Source: Sulfobacillus benefaciens (GTDB lineage Bacteria; Bacillota; Sulfobacillia; Sulfobacillales; Sulfobacillaceae). Taken from it: a stretch of 64,000 nt of DNA. Positions 38,002-48,018 of this stretch are shown here, piece after piece (the first letter of the stretch is position 1; each line of letters starts with the position of its first letter). The position numbers and the translations under genes were made by a program. The notes beneath the pieces are model-generated. The model had not been told where the DNA came from. It saw only the letters and a program-made list of their open reading frames with translations, and searched no databases. The DNA lies in contig PXYW01000005.1 of assembly GCA_003023695.1 (NCBI GenBank), forward strand, positions 63,007-127,006. The letters are read 5' to 3'.

Positions 38002-39797
38002 GACGGATCGTCCACCCGTAAAATGGCCATGAATGCCTCCTGGGGAATTTCTACGTTCCCAACCGACTTCATCCGTCGTTTGCCCTCTTTTTGCTTTTCC
38101 AACAGTTTACGTTTTCGTGTAATATCTCCTCCATAACACTTGGCCAAAACATCCTTTCGCATCGCCCGCACGGTTTCCCGAGCCACTACGCGACCGCCAA
38201 TCGCCGCTTGAATAGGCACCTCAAATAGCTGGCGGGGAATCAGTTCGCGAAGCTTCTCAGCCAGCGCCTTTCCACGATAGTAAGCACGGTCACGGTGTAC
38301 AATAACCGACAAGGCATCCACTATTTCCCCGTTAAGCAAAATATCCATGCGGACCAAATCTGCCGATTCCAATCCGGCCAATTGATAATCAAAGGAGGCA
38401 TATCCGCGAGTACGGCTTTTTAGTTGGTCAAAAAAATCATACATGATTTCTGCCAGTGGCAAACGGTATTGAACCATGGCCCGTTTGGGATCTAGATAGC
38501 TGAGATCTTTAAAGGTGCCGCGCCGTTCTTGACACAGTTCCATCACCGCGCCAATGTAATCGGTTGGTGTGATGACACTGGCGTCGACCACGGGTTCTGA
38601 GATATCCAAGATGTCCCCCGCAGGAGGCATCAACGCCGGATTGTCAATCCTCAGCACCTCTCCTTTCACCAGGGTCACCTGGTACACCACATTAGGCGCG
38701 GTAGTGATTAACGACAGTCCGTATTCCCGTTCCAATCGTTCCTGAATAACATCCAAATGCAAGAGGCCCAAAAACCCAGCGCGAAATCCAAAGCCAAGCG
38801 CGACCGATGTCTCCGGTTCAAAGGTTAGTGCAGCATCGTTTAATTGCAATTTTTCCAACGCTTCCCGCAATCGTCCATAATCTTGCGAGTCCACTGGATA
38901 CAATCCCGAAAAGACCATTGGTTGGGCAGGGCGATATCCGGGCAACGGCGTTGCCGCAGGATTATTTGCCAAGGTCACCGTATCTCCGACGCGAGTGTCC
39001 TGCACTGATTTAATTGCTGCCGCAAAAAATCCCACTTCCCCGGTGCCAAGTTCCTGCACCGCCACCGGATGGGGACGAAAAACCCCAATCTCAGTAACCT
39101 GGAACTCCTTGCCAGTAGCAATGAATCGCATGGTGTCGCCTACTTTGAGCGCGCCATCAATCACGCGAATATATACCAAGACGCCTTTATAACTGTCGAA
39201 CCGGGAATCAAAGATCAAGGCTCGAAGCGGGCCTTGAGCGTCCCCTCGCGGCGGCGGTATTTTCTTTACCACGGCTTGCAACACCGATTCGATACCAATT
39301 CCCTGTTTGGCCGAAACCAAAATCGCTTCGGTCCCGTCCAAACCAATTTCCACTAATTCTTCCATCACGCGTTCGGGATCCGCATTGGGCAGATCAATTT
39401 TGTTAATCACTGGAATAATTGCCAAGTCGTGTTCCAATGCCATATAAAGGTTCGCCAAGGTCTGCGCTTCCACACCCTGGGCCGCATCAATTACCAGCAA
39501 CGCCCCCTCGCACGCTTGAAGCGCTCTGGAGACTTCATAGGTAAAGTCCACATGTCCCGGTGTGTCAATTAAATTTAATTCAAATCGTTGGTTGTCATAG
39601 GTATATTCTAGCCGCACTGCCTGCGCCTTAATGGTAATGCCTCGCTCACGTTCCAAGTCCATAGAATCCAGGACCTGGTCCGTCATTTCCCGCTCTGTCA
39701 ATGCCCCGGTGTGTTCTATCAACCGGTCTGCCAAGGTGCTCTTGCCATGGTCAATGTGTGCGATGATAGAGAAATTCCGGATAACTTGCTGCTCCAA
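37998..39797 (-). CDS. lepA: Elongation factor 4 (LepA)
   Basis: This GTPase of about 599 residues acts on the ribosome. GTPase motifs are [19 protein letters not shown] (G1), [10 protein letters not shown] (G3) and [11 protein letters not shown] (G4). The C-terminal LepA domain includes [17 protein letters not shown]. The likely start is TTG at 39795-39797, giving [16 protein letters not shown], because GGAGG lies 7 nt upstream; the longer frame adds 16 non-conserved residues. Confidence 0.95.
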   Translation of the reverse strand: MEQQVIRNFSIIAHIDHGKSTLADRLIEHTGALTEREMTDQVLDSMDLERERGITIKAQAVRLEYTYDNQRFELNLIDTPGHVDFTYEVSRALQACEGALLVIDAAQGVEAQTLANLYMALEHDLAIIPVINKIDLPNADPERVMEELVEIGLDGTEAILVSAKQGIGIESVLQAVVKKIPPPRGDAQGPLRALIFDSRFDSYKGVLVYIRVIDGALKVGDTMRFIATGKEFQVTEIGVFRPHPVAVQELGTGEVGFFAAAIKSVQDTRVGDTVTLANNPAATPLPGYRPAQPMVFSGLYPVDSQDYGRLREALEKLQLNDAALTFEPETSVALGFGFRAGFLGLLHLDVIQERLEREYGLSLITTAPNVVYQVTLVKGEVLRIDNPALMPPAGDILDISEPVVDASVITPTDYIGAVMELCQERRGTFKDLSYLDPKRAMVQYRLPLAEIMYDFFDQLKSRTRGYASFDYQLAGLESADLVRMDILLNGEIVDALSVIVHRDRAYYRGKALAEKLRELIPRQLFEVPIQAAIGGRVVARETVRAMRKDVLAKCYGGDITRKRKLLEKQKEGKRRMKSVGNVEIPQEAFMAILRVDDPS

Positions 39798-40014
39798 TGA
39801 GGATCCTCCAAACCCTATATCATGATATGGCTCATGATACCCCACTTCTTATTGAAAAAGAAAGGAATGCTGGCCTTGGACTCTTTGCGGTTTTTTCCCA
39901 CCAGTAGTGTTAACACTAAGATTCCCTGATCCAAATGATGATATACTAATCATAGAATCGCAGGAATCTCCAGCTACGGTCTTATGCGCTCGTTTGGGAA
40001 AGCAGGGCGATCAC

Positions 40015-40803
40015 ATGGTGGAAGTAATTTCTCAAACCCGGTATCGGTTCCATGATGGCATATGGTCCCGGGAACCTGCGGAAGTTGTTCGCGAAGCGCC
40101 CATCACACTCTGGGTCAACGGACGAGAAATCGCCACTATTATTGCGACCCCTAACGACATCGAAGAGTTGATTTGTGGTTTCTTAGCCATGGAAGGCATC
40201 ATTACTCAGCGTAGCCAGATCACCATCTTCCAATATCATGAAGACGACCAGCAGGTGTGGGTCAGGATTCCCAACGCCAACGAAGAACGGCTGCTGCATT
40301 TTGCCCGTCCCACTTTGTCTGGCTGCTGCGGGCGAGGACGTCCGTCGCTGTACTTTGCCAATGATCAGGACTTAGCGCCGATAAGCGGAGCTCTGACGCC
40401 TCATCTGTCGCCAGCCACTGTCGCCACCTTATTTTCCCGGCTAAACCAAGTTACCCAGCAACAGCACTCGGGAGGGCTGCACGCGGCTGGATTGGGCAGT
40501 CAGGACGGGGCGCTCCGGGTAGCACGCATGGATGTCGGCCGCCACAACGCCTTGGATAAGGTTTACGGCTGGAGCCTTATCCAGCAGCAAGATATCCGTT
40601 CCCTGGTCGTGGTCTTCTCTGGTCGCCTCTCCAGCGAAGTATTGATCAAAGTCGCACGCATGGGTATTGGGATAGTGATTTCCAATGCGGCACCAACATC
40701 CCTCGGTATCGAATTGGCCACCATGCTCGGCATCACTACCGTAGGCTTTGTGCGTAGCCACGAACTTAGTGTTTATAGCTACCCGGAACGCATTCAATCC
40801 TAA
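40015..40803 (+). CDS. fdhD: FdhD-family sulfur carrier for formate dehydrogenase
   Basis: FdhD moves sulfur from a cysteine desulfurase to the molybdenum cofactor of formate dehydrogenase. Family blocks include DIEELICGFLAMEGII, DVGRHNALDKVYGW, FSGRLSSEVLIKVARMGIGI and APTSLGIELATMLG. The usual CxxC motif is replaced by SGCCGRGRPS, with adjacent cysteines. The protein has 262 residues from the ATG at 40015, which is preceded by AGGG; the frame is open from 39907, but that part contains a promoter-like TATACT element (about 39940). No formate dehydrogenase gene is in the window. Confidence 0.88.
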   Translation: MVEVISQTRYRFHDGIWSREPAEVVREAPITLWVNGREIATIIATPNDIEELICGFLAMEGIITQRSQITIFQYHEDDQQVWVRIPNANEERLLHFARPTLSGCCGRGRPSLYFANDQDLAPISGALTPHLSPATVATLFSRLNQVTQQQHSGGLHAAGLGSQDGALRVARMDVGRHNALDKVYGWSLIQQQDIRSLVVVFSGRLSSEVLIKVARMGIGIVISNAAPTSLGIELATMLGITTVGFVRSHELSVYSYPERIQS

Positions 40804-41585
40804 CGGCCGCGGAATTGTGGCGACCGTTTTTCCAAAAATGCAGCCATACCTTCCTGTTGATCTTCAGTGGCAAATAGCAGGCTAAATAGCTTGCGCTCGT
40901 GTTTCAAGCCTTCTTCCAATGGGGTATCCATTGCAGTAAGCACCGACTCTTTAGCCAACCGTACAGCCACCTGAGGCATGGCAGCAATCTCTTGGGCCAG
41001 TTCCAGGGCCGCTTGTTCCAATGAATCCACCGGGACCACACGATTAATTAAGCCATACGCATAGGCTTCGTCGGCGGTCATAGTCTTGCCTGTCAGCACC
41101 ATTTCCATGGCCCGTACCTTGCCGATGGCCTTAGTCAGCCGTTGGGTTCCTCCCGCGCCCGGCATTACCCCAATTTTGATTTCAGGTTGACCAAAACGGG
41201 TTCCCTCGGCTGCAATCACCATGTCGCAAGCCATGACCAATTCCATCCCGCCGCCAAGCGCATATCCTTTGACGGCAGCAATCAGCGGTTTGGAAAATCG
41301 CCGTATATTTTCCCAGCGATTAATTTGTGGTGATGTCAGCATAGTTACCGCATTCTGTCCCTTAAGTTCAGATATGTCCGCCCCCGCAGCAAAAGCTCTT
41401 CCCTGCCCGGTGATAATCACCACCGAGACCGCATCATCTTTATCCAGCATATCCAAATGCGCCACAATGGCCTCCATAAGCTCGCTATTCAGCGCATTTA
41501 ATACGGCCGGACGGTTTAGGCGCAAGATGCGCACCGGGCCACTCCCAGGGTCCAGCAACAATACCGGTTCACTCATGATTGCCAC
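40800..41585 (-). CDS. Enoyl-CoA hydratase/isomerase family protein
   Basis: This 261-residue crotonase-family protein shows AFAAGADISELKGQN (oxyanion hole), AVKGYALGGGMELVMACDMV and FGQPEIKIGVMPGAGGTQRL with the catalytic Glu positions of enoyl-CoA hydratase. It ends with FLEKRSPQFRGR, typical of short-chain fatty acid oxidation members. It overlaps the EthD-like gene by 13 nt and shares its transcript, and its stop overlaps the convergent fdhD by 4 nt. Confidence 0.92.
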   Translation of the reverse strand: MAIMSEPVLLLDPGSGPVRILRLNRPAVLNALNSELMEAIVAHLDMLDKDDAVSVVIITGQGRAFAAGADISELKGQNAVTMLTSPQINRWENIRRFSKPLIAAVKGYALGGGMELVMACDMVIAAEGTRFGQPEIKIGVMPGAGGTQRLTKAIGKVRAMEMVLTGKTMTADEAYAYGLINRVVPVDSLEQAALELAQEIAAMPQVAVRLAKESVLTAMDTPLEEGLKHERKLFSLLFATEDQQEGMAAFLEKRSPQFRGR

Positions 41586-41872
41586 TCCACCACCTTTAGT
41601 TCTACTATCCCTTTGGCAAACCCATTTAAATCCCGGCCTGCAGCGCGTCCTTCGGGTGAGGCCAACGCCTGATCCAATGCTTGCCGATCGGCGAAATTCA
41701 TAGTGGCTACCAAAAAAACATCCTGCTTCCCGCTTAGGCTCTCCACTTTACCCCAAGACAAGCCTTGCAGCCCAGGCATCGCTTGGGCTAATGGCGCGTG
41801 TACCTCTGTGTAGTGGGCTAAGAACTCGTCGGGGTCCGGCGGAGTCTGATAAATTGCTAGTAAACTGACCAT
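41573..41872 (-). CDS. EthD-domain small protein
   Basis: This 99-residue ferredoxin-fold protein has the EthD pattern: SLLAIYQTPPDPDEFLAHYT, HAPLAQAMPGLQGL and a Phe/Ala-rich middle (MNFADRQALDQALASPEGRA). EthD-type proteins bind or modify small aromatic or ether compounds. It is encoded just before the enoyl-CoA hydratase gene with a 13-nt overlap, suggesting a shared catabolic step. Confidence 0.85.
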   Translation of the reverse strand: MVSLLAIYQTPPDPDEFLAHYTEVHAPLAQAMPGLQGLSWGKVESLSGKQDVFLVATMNFADRQALDQALASPEGRAAGRDLNGFAKGIVELKVVEWQS

Positions 41873-41966
41873 GATGTGTGGCGCCTTCCTTTCGGTTTGG
41901 CTTATTCTCCCTGATGAGGGTCGAAAACCCGCCTCAGACTTTTAAATTATACCAGTTTGACCCCAA

Positions 41967-43211
41967 TTATGGCCGATGATGGCTTGGCAGGATTTGCGCC
42001 AGCGCCTCAGCCAAATCATACGCAGCATAGCGTTCCTCTGCCAACGTGTTATCGGGTCCGCCGATTTCAATGAGCAAATCATTAGGCATTAACTGCTGAT
42101 TGTAACGATAGGGCACCATATCGATGCCATTGCCCCGCAGAATACCAGGCGCAACGACCCCCAGCTCTTTGGCTAAACGCATCGCAAATGCTAGATTTTG
42201 GTGCCAATAGGGATCCGGCAGCAGTTTATTGGTGCCTACCACAATGAGAATGCGTGCCATTTTGATTCCATGGACAATTCCCGTCGTCTCACTGCCAGCA
42301 GCTTGTCCACGATGAAGATCGATAAGAACCTTGACCGACGGATACCACCGAAGAAGTTGCTTAGCCGTGTGGTATGAGGTGTTGTAGCTGGCCAAAAGTC
42401 CCTCTTTCATGTTATCCACCCGTGATTGCACCACACTGACGCCCAACTGGTTCAAATCTTGACTAAGCCACCACCCGACTTGGACGATCGTTTTAGACCA
42501 CGTCGTGGAATCAGCCAAGGGCACCCCAGGTGGCAATTCCGACCAAAACGATTCCCGACTGTGGGTTTGGTAGATACCAACCATTGGGCTCTGACCTAAT
42601 TGCGCCCATACTCGGGAGCCGTCTCCCGGCAGTCCTTCCATAACCGCCTCTTGTCCCGCAGGCGTCGGCAGCGGTTTGGCACGGGAAGGTGTTGTCAACG
42701 CCGAAGGTATGGCGTTTAAGGCGGGAATTTCCACCGCCATTAACGCATTTAAACTGTTAAGCCGCACTCCCGAGATATCTGTTAGTCCCGTCATGATTAA
42801 TGATTTCCAGTGCCAGGCAAATGGCCGGGGATGCATCACCAACCCCATTAACGGAACCCCCTGATTGAGCCAGTCCCGAAGCGATGCCGGACTTTGCTGC
42901 AATATGCTCAGACTATTCTGGAGCCATGAGTGCTTTCCTTCAGATCCAAGATGTCCCAGCACCGGTATCGCTGGACCCGGGTTCTTAGGCGGCACCCGCC
43001 AGAGCACAATCAAGGCAAAAGCTATCGCTGCTCCATAAAGGGTAATACTGGTCCAGGGGATTCGCCGCGGCCGTGGCCAGCGATGCCGAACCGGCCGCTT
43101 CGGCGCCCCCGCCAAGGGAATCCGACGGCGACGATGAAATCGTGGCCGCCGTCCAAAAAACCATACTATTCGCGGTCGATGCCATCCCCGCCTGCCACGC
43201 ACCGTAACCAC
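41967..43211 (-). CDS. spoIIP: Stage II sporulation protein P
   Basis: SpoIIP is a cell-wall hydrolase that, with SpoIID and SpoIIM, drives engulfment. This 414-residue form has a basic N-terminal tail rich in Arg/Pro, a membrane anchor near residue 52 (SITLYGAAIAFALIVLW) and the C-terminal catalytic domain with GIYQTHSRESFW, VLIDLHRGQA and LLIEIGGPDN. Starts are GTG codons; the second GTG, 9 nt inside, has better spacing to AGAGGG. The gene lies beyond the small holin-like gene and may be driven by sigma-E. Confidence 0.93.
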   Translation of the reverse strand: MVTVRGRRGWHRPRIVWFFGRRPRFHRRRRIPLAGAPKRPVRHRWPRPRRIPWTSITLYGAAIAFALIVLWRVPPKNPGPAIPVLGHLGSEGKHSWLQNSLSILQQSPASLRDWLNQGVPLMGLVMHPRPFAWHWKSLIMTGLTDISGVRLNSLNALMAVEIPALNAIPSALTTPSRAKPLPTPAGQEAVMEGLPGDGSRVWAQLGQSPMVGIYQTHSRESFWSELPPGVPLADSTTWSKTIVQVGWWLSQDLNQLGVSVVQSRVDNMKEGLLASYNTSYHTAKQLLRWYPSVKVLIDLHRGQAAGSETTGIVHGIKMARILIVVGTNKLLPDPYWHQNLAFAMRLAKELGVVAPGILRGNGIDMVPYRYNQQLMPNDLLIEIGGPDNTLAEERYAAYDLAEALAQILPSHHRP

Positions 43212-43233
43212 CCTCTAGTTTTGATATATTTCC

Positions 43234-43241
43234 ATAGTATG
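43234..43241 (-). promoter_or_regulatory. Sigma-E-like -10 element of spoIIP
   Basis: The minus strand reads CATACTAT, close to the sigma-E -10 pattern, 22 nt upstream of the spoIIP start. The -35 region (GTCTAAA) is weak. spoIIP is a sigma-E target in Bacillus. Confidence 0.4.
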
Positions 43242-43273
43242 GGAAAAATCTCGATTTAGACCTCATATGGCAA

Positions 43274-43609
43274 TTACCCCCAGATCTGGGGAAAAGCCAA
43301 GCCGGCAACCCAAAGCAATCCGCCTGCCAAAATAGCGCCCCAAATGGTGACCTGCACCCCAGGGAGAATGCGCCCCGCAATCCACAGCAATAGCGCGGCC
43401 GTTGCCCAGGCTACCATGCCCGGAACTCTCGGTGAGGCGCGGGTTCCCAGCCAAAATTCAAGGAACGAGGTTGCCATTGTTAGAAATATGGCCAAAAAAA
43501 TACTGGTCACGGGAGAAACCGAAAACCCCGGAACCACAACAGCCATAATATAGAGCACCGTAACCACTAGCCAAAATCGTAGTAAGTAATGCCAGGTCAC
43601 CCGTCTCAC
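43274..43609 (-). CDS. Small four-helix membrane protein (holin-like)
   Basis: This 111-residue protein has four hydrophobic segments: LLRFWLVVTVLYIMAVVVPG, SIFLAIFLTMATSFLEFWLG, GMVAWATAALLLWIAGRILP and IWGAILAGGLLWVAGLAF. This layout resembles phage-holin-family 4 membrane proteins common in Firmicutes, whose function is unknown. It is divergent from rpsT and upstream of spoIIP. Confidence 0.7.
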   Translation of the reverse strand: MRRVTWHYLLRFWLVVTVLYIMAVVVPGFSVSPVTSIFLAIFLTMATSFLEFWLGTRASPRVPGMVAWATAALLLWIAGRILPGVQVTIWGAILAGGLLWVAGLAFPQIWG

Positions 43610-43665
43610 GTCCCCTTTACCCCATGATTGTCCCGTGTTATAATCCGAGAACGGGGGGTATCTGA

Positions 43666-43935
43666 GTGGCTAACATTAAGTCTGCCAAAAAGCGTATTCG
43701 TCAAACCGAAACACGAACCTTGCGCAACAAAATTCGCAAAACCATGGTACGCACGGCTATTCGTCGTTTCGAAGACGCTTTGAAGCATGGAGACATGGAT
43801 TCTGCTGCAAGCGCATTAAAATTTTGCTATGCACGGCTGGATCGTGCAGCGCAAAAAGGTTCCATCCATCGCAACACCGCCAACCGCAAGAAATCGCGAT
43901 TGACCATTCGCTACAATAAGGCTAAGGTTGGTTAA
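43666..43935 (+). CDS. rpsT: Ribosomal protein S20
   Basis: This 89-residue small-subunit protein starts with a GTG (ANIKSAKKRIRQTETRTLR) and contains GSIHRNTANRKKSRLTIRYN, both typical of S20. A GGGGGG site precedes it. It is a single gene with its own terminator, convergent with holA. Confidence 0.96.
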   Translation: MANIKSAKKRIRQTETRTLRNKIRKTMVRTAIRRFEDALKHGDMDSAASALKFCYARLDRAAQKGSIHRNTANRKKSRLTIRYNKAKVG

Positions 43936-43951
43936 CGATTTTTGATAAAAA

Positions 43952-43976
43952 CCCCAACCCTGTTTGGGGCTTTTTT
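43952..43976 (+). terminator. Rho-independent terminator of rpsT
   Basis: Stem CCCCAA (43952-43957) pairs with TTGGGG (43964-43969), followed by C and a six-T run (43971-43976). It sits 17 nt after the stop codon. The AAAAA run on its left could also end holA transcription. Confidence 0.85.
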
Positions 43977-43993
43977 ATGCCCGCATTTAGCCC

Positions 43994-44962
43994 CTACATT
44001 AACGCCAACCATAAGGAAAGCCATACTTGCGGGTCACCACGCCCAATTTTAATGGCGCGATCGATAGACTGCGCGCGACGAATGCCTTCGCTGACTTGTT
44101 CCAGAGTCCATCCCTTAGCCGATTGGTAAAGCCGACTAGCCACGAAATCTTTTAAACCCTCTTGTTGGGCAAAAGCTATGGCCGGTATCCCTCGACGCTG
44201 GGCTTCCAACGCGTGCCCCAGCTGAATCAGTTGCCGTGCCACCGTGATTAATATGGGGAGAGGCTCATTGCCCTGGATCAGTAGTTCTTCTAATGTCTCT
44301 AGGCTATCCCGTTTCTGCCTGCGGACAACAAAATCCGTCAGTTTCCAAAATGCCGTGGCACCCAATGGCGCCACAAAATCACGTACCAGTGCTTCATCCC
44401 AGGGGGTCTTTACATCATACAGCGCCATTTTATCCAGTTCCTGCTCCACCTGATATTCATTGGCATCAACCATCTGTACCAATAGTTCCGCGGCACCCGA
44501 TTTCAATTTCAAGCGGCGCCTTTTGGCGCTCGACTCGACAAACCGCATAAATATCGCTGGTTTCAATGGCTTTAACTCAATGATGCGAGTAGTGCCTAAA
44601 CCTTTTACCAAACCCGGAATCGATTTTTTATCCCAAATAATGAGGCAGGTAGCGTCAAGCGCATGAGGCAGCCAAGCCAATACATCACTTTCTTTGGTCT
44701 TCCAGGCTGCAGTATCGCGTACCAACACCACGCGTCCTTGAGAAAAAAGGCTGGGGGTTTGTAAAAACGCCTTAACATCGGGCCAGACAACAGTAGATTC
44801 ATCCACGGCCAGATATCCGTCCCGAGCAGCACGGTCGCCCAACAGGCGATCGCGGACTTTAAAAATCCATTGCCAAGCCCAGTACGGCTCTTGACCGACG
44901 ATGTAATAAACCTTTTCCAAGGCTCCCCGCTCAGCTACCGCCATCGCTTCGGTTATGTCCAT
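43994..44962 (-). CDS. holA: DNA polymerase III delta subunit
   Basis: This clamp-loader subunit has about 322 residues. The N-terminal P-loop-like domain starts with VYYIVGQEPYWAWQWIFKVR, and TPSLFSQGRVVLVRDTAAWK follows. The middle has VDANEYQVEQELDKMALY. The C-terminal domain is helical. I chose the ATG at 44960-44962 (MDITEAMAVAERG) because GGAAGGACAGG precedes it; the frame is open for another 29 codons. rpsT-holA convergence is usual in Firmicutes. Confidence 0.92.
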   Translation of the reverse strand: MDITEAMAVAERGALEKVYYIVGQEPYWAWQWIFKVRDRLLGDRAARDGYLAVDESTVVWPDVKAFLQTPSLFSQGRVVLVRDTAAWKTKESDVLAWLPHALDATCLIIWDKKSIPGLVKGLGTTRIIELKPLKPAIFMRFVESSAKRRRLKLKSGAAELLVQMVDANEYQVEQELDKMALYDVKTPWDEALVRDFVAPLGATAFWKLTDFVVRRQKRDSLETLEELLIQGNEPLPILITVARQLIQLGHALEAQRRGIPAIAFAQQEGLKDFVASRLYQSAKGWTLEQVSEGIRRAQSIDRAIKIGRGDPQVWLSLWLALM

Positions 44963-45084
44963 GGGTCCTGTCCTTCCGACGCATAACGGTCCAGATATTT
45001 GGCCACATTGTACCAAGATACGAGGCACGCGCAAAGATTGGCATTGCAACCATACCCAGGTTCAGCGAAAGGAGGTTTGTTGCC

Positions 45085-46890
45085 ATGTGGCCCTTTTCTC
45101 GACATAAGTCAAAAGTGGGCGCAAAAAGATCAACACGTGCCAATCGTTTGGATGAGACCCCAAAGAATCCCGCAATAAAATTAATGGAGACACTGAAGAC
45201 CTCGGAAGAAACCTTAGAGTATCTAACCGGCGTCGACTTGGGCCTACTTAAAGACCTCATCACCGAAACCAAAACATTTTCCAAACGGCTGGAAGCCTTA
45301 ATCCAAGATTTTACACAAGGGAAATCCTCATCGCAGTCACCGACCCTAGATCAGTTTTCGGGAGATGTCGAGGCAGCCTATGATCGTCTCAAAAGCACCG
45401 TAGGCCAATCTCCCGACATCATTATCCGCCGCTTTTTTATCGGGCAAAGCCATCAAGTGCCGGCACTGCTGGCGTTTGTTGATGGTTTGGCAAGCAACGA
45501 AATGATTGACCAAGATACTGTTACCTTGATGCAAACTTTTAAAGGAACCGAGAGTTTGCTTAAAAATCCCGCAATTGCCCATCAAATCATTCATGATTCG
45601 GTAGTATCCGTAGGGCATGCCACTGTAGAGACCAAATGGTCCAAACTGATCATCGACTTGATGGGGGGAAACACCATTGTATGGATTCAAGGCTGTCCAG
45701 AGGTCCTGGTGCTCGATACCGTAAAATACCCTGCACGGGCGATTTCCGCTCCGATGACCGAACGTGCCGTCAAAGGACCGCAAGAAGCCTTTAATGAAGT
45801 GATTCTGACCCAAATGAATCTCATTCGCCGGCGCATTAAAAGTCCGAATTTGCATTTCGATCCTGTGAAAATTGGCCAGTTGTCCCAAACTTTGGTGGTA
45901 GTGGCCCACGTGGAAGGCGTTACCAATCCAGAATTGGTGATGGCGGTAAAACGCCGCCTGGCTGATATTCAAATTGCCAATTTGGAATATTCCAATACCC
46001 TATCGGAATCCTTGTCCAGTTCTCACTCGTTGTTTCCTCAGGTTCGCTCTACCGAGCGGGCCGATATTGTGGCGCGCGATTTGTCTATGGGAAAAGTCGC
46101 GATTATGGTAGACAACACGCCCTATGCCTTGACCTTGCCTGCCACCTTTATCGATTTCTACCAGACTACCGACGATTATACGGCCAGTTTCTGGGAGGCA
46201 TCTCTCGAACGATTAGTCCGATTGTTGGGACTTTTTGTGGGGTTGTTGCTGCCTCCGCTTTACATCGCGCTAAGTTCGGTGGACCCGGAGTTGTTGCCGA
46301 CAAAACTCGTTATCACGATTGCCGGCTCCCGGGTGGGCATCCCCTTTCCTCCGATCTTTGAAGTCATCATCATGTGGACTATCATTGAAATTTTGCGTGA
46401 AGCAGCGATTCGTTTGCCCAAAGGTCTGTCAACAACACTTGGCACAGTAGGCGCCATTGTCGTGGGAACTGCGGTCGTTAAGGCGGCGTTAGTCTCGGAC
46501 ATTATGATTGTCATCATTACTCTGACCGCCTTGGGGCTTTTTACTTCACCGGTTTACGAAATGGCGGTGCCGTGGCGAATATTATTTTGGTTTGTCATTC
46601 TTGCCGCCTATTTTTTAGGCGTCTATGGCATTATCCTTTCCTTAATAGTCATCTTGGCACATTTAGCGAGTCTAGAAAACTTCGGGGTTCCCTATTTGTC
46701 ACCTTTCGGTCCTCTCCGTATTCGAGACCTTAAGGATTCCTGGGTCAAATTCCCAGAGGACGCTATGGTGTATCGGCCAACTTCGCTGCGTACCGTGTCG
46801 CCTAAGCAACGGACGCACCACACTAAAAAACCTATGGTATATCCGCAGTTGCACCAAGCCCAAAAGGAGCACTTCGATGACGAGGTTTAA
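45085..46890 (+). CDS. gerA: Spore germination protein GerA family, A subunit (second operon)
   Basis: This 601-residue paralogue of the gene at 1639 has the same order of blocks: KDLITETKTF, VRSTERADIVARDLSMGKVA, LLGLFVGLLLPPLYIALS, FPPIFEVIIMWTIIEILREA and GTVGAIVVGTAVVKAAL. AAAGGAGG lies 9 nt before the ATG. The gerC start overlaps its end by 14 nt. I see no clear sigma-G promoter in the 120 nt upstream. Confidence 0.93.
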   Translation: MWPFSRHKSKVGAKRSTRANRLDETPKNPAIKLMETLKTSEETLEYLTGVDLGLLKDLITETKTFSKRLEALIQDFTQGKSSSQSPTLDQFSGDVEAAYDRLKSTVGQSPDIIIRRFFIGQSHQVPALLAFVDGLASNEMIDQDTVTLMQTFKGTESLLKNPAIAHQIIHDSVVSVGHATVETKWSKLIIDLMGGNTIVWIQGCPEVLVLDTVKYPARAISAPMTERAVKGPQEAFNEVILTQMNLIRRRIKSPNLHFDPVKIGQLSQTLVVVAHVEGVTNPELVMAVKRRLADIQIANLEYSNTLSESLSSSHSLFPQVRSTERADIVARDLSMGKVAIMVDNTPYALTLPATFIDFYQTTDDYTASFWEASLERLVRLLGLFVGLLLPPLYIALSSVDPELLPTKLVITIAGSRVGIPFPPIFEVIIMWTIIEILREAAIRLPKGLSTTLGTVGAIVVGTAVVKAALVSDIMIVIITLTALGLFTSPVYEMAVPWRILFWFVILAAYFLGVYGIILSLIVILAHLASLENFGVPYLSPFGPLRIRDLKDSWVKFPEDAMVYRPTSLRTVSPKQRTHHTKKPMVYPQLHQAQKEHFDDEV

Positions 46891-47998
46891 AGTGTGGGTC
46901 AAAATCGCTACAGTATTTGGGTTGGTGTTTCTTTTGACCGGATGTTGGGGCAATCGTCCGGTCAATGATCGCATTTTAGTGCTGTGCATGGGAATTGATC
47001 CCGCCAAATCTCCCAACCAATTTACGGTGATTTTTCAATCCCCGACACCTTCAGCGGTGACTAACAGCAGTCAAGGATCGTCCTCCGCCAGTGGCGGCCA
47101 ATCGGAGGTATTTGCTGTCAAAGGTACCGGGCAAAGCTTGGAAGCCGCTTTCAACCAAGCGCAGGCCAAGGTGTCCAAGGATTTGTACCTGGGTCAGCTG
47201 CAGCTTTTGGTCATCTCTAATCAGTTAAAACCAATGCTGTTAAAACGTGCCATTACCAGCCTACAAAGCATCGGCACCTTGGACAAGACTCCCTATATTG
47301 TCGTCGCCAACGGATCAGCCTTTCGCATGCTGCAACAAACCTCCCCGCAAGCTAAATTTCCCAGTCTGTATTTCATTTCGCTGTTTGGGTGCGTGTCCTG
47401 TCAAACCGATGCCTTAGGCATCCGATTTTGGCAATATTTGGTACGCATTGACACCCGTGGCGTCGATCCCTATTTACCGGTCGCATTGCCTTTTAGCCAA
47501 GGGTACCGGGTAGATCGGGTCGCGCTGTACCGGGGCTACCACTACATCACCATGCTGGATCCGATCCAAACCACCACCTTTGGCATCTTGCAAGGACTAT
47601 CCCACAAGGTCAGCGTCTTTTTACCAAAACAGCAGGCCACCGTCGCTTTTTTGACCGGTCCTAGCCACCTCACGACTCAGGTGATCAACGGTCAGGTACG
47701 CGCAACATTTGACATACACCTCACAGCCATGCTTATGGGGCTCGACGCTCATACGGAAACTCCCCAAAAAATCTCAGAGATCTCGCAGACTACGTCGCAG
47801 ATCATTGCCAAGCGCTGCGTTGCACTCGTCCGTCAGTTGCAGCGCCAAGATGTCGATCCCTTGGGCATTGGACGCATGTTGAGTTGGCAGCATCCGCACA
47901 CCTTCAGCAATTTCGTCCACTGGCATCAAGAATATCCTAAAGTGCATGTCGTCGTTCATTGCGTGGTGAAAATTACCGATGTGGGAACTACTAAGTGA
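46877..47998 (+). CDS. gerC: Spore germination lipoprotein GerC (second operon)
   Basis: This 373-residue lipoprotein C subunit starts at an ATG with AAAAGGAG 7 nt upstream, inside the end of gerA. The signal peptide ends in the lipobox LVFLLTGC (Cys at residue 23), followed by WGNRPVNDR. A Ser/Gly-rich linker near residues 57-72 (SQGSSSASGGQS) separates the first part from the GerAC domain. This copy shows the normal start lacking in the copy at 3389. Confidence 0.94.
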   Translation: MTRFKVWVKIATVFGLVFLLTGCWGNRPVNDRILVLCMGIDPAKSPNQFTVIFQSPTPSAVTNSSQGSSSASGGQSEVFAVKGTGQSLEAAFNQAQAKVSKDLYLGQLQLLVISNQLKPMLLKRAITSLQSIGTLDKTPYIVVANGSAFRMLQQTSPQAKFPSLYFISLFGCVSCQTDALGIRFWQYLVRIDTRGVDPYLPVALPFSQGYRVDRVALYRGYHYITMLDPIQTTTFGILQGLSHKVSVFLPKQQATVAFLTGPSHLTTQVINGQVRATFDIHLTAMLMGLDAHTETPQKISEISQTTSQIIAKRCVALVRQLQRQDVDPLGIGRMLSWQHPHTFSNFVHWHQEYPKVHVVVHCVVKITDVGTTK

Positions 47999-48018
47999 GC
48001 AAAAGGAGGGCAATTCCG

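Noticed and set aside
42955..42970. Third copy of the GCTGGACCC repeat inside spoIIP
   Set aside because: Only about 13 nt match within a well-conserved gene, so chance is likely.
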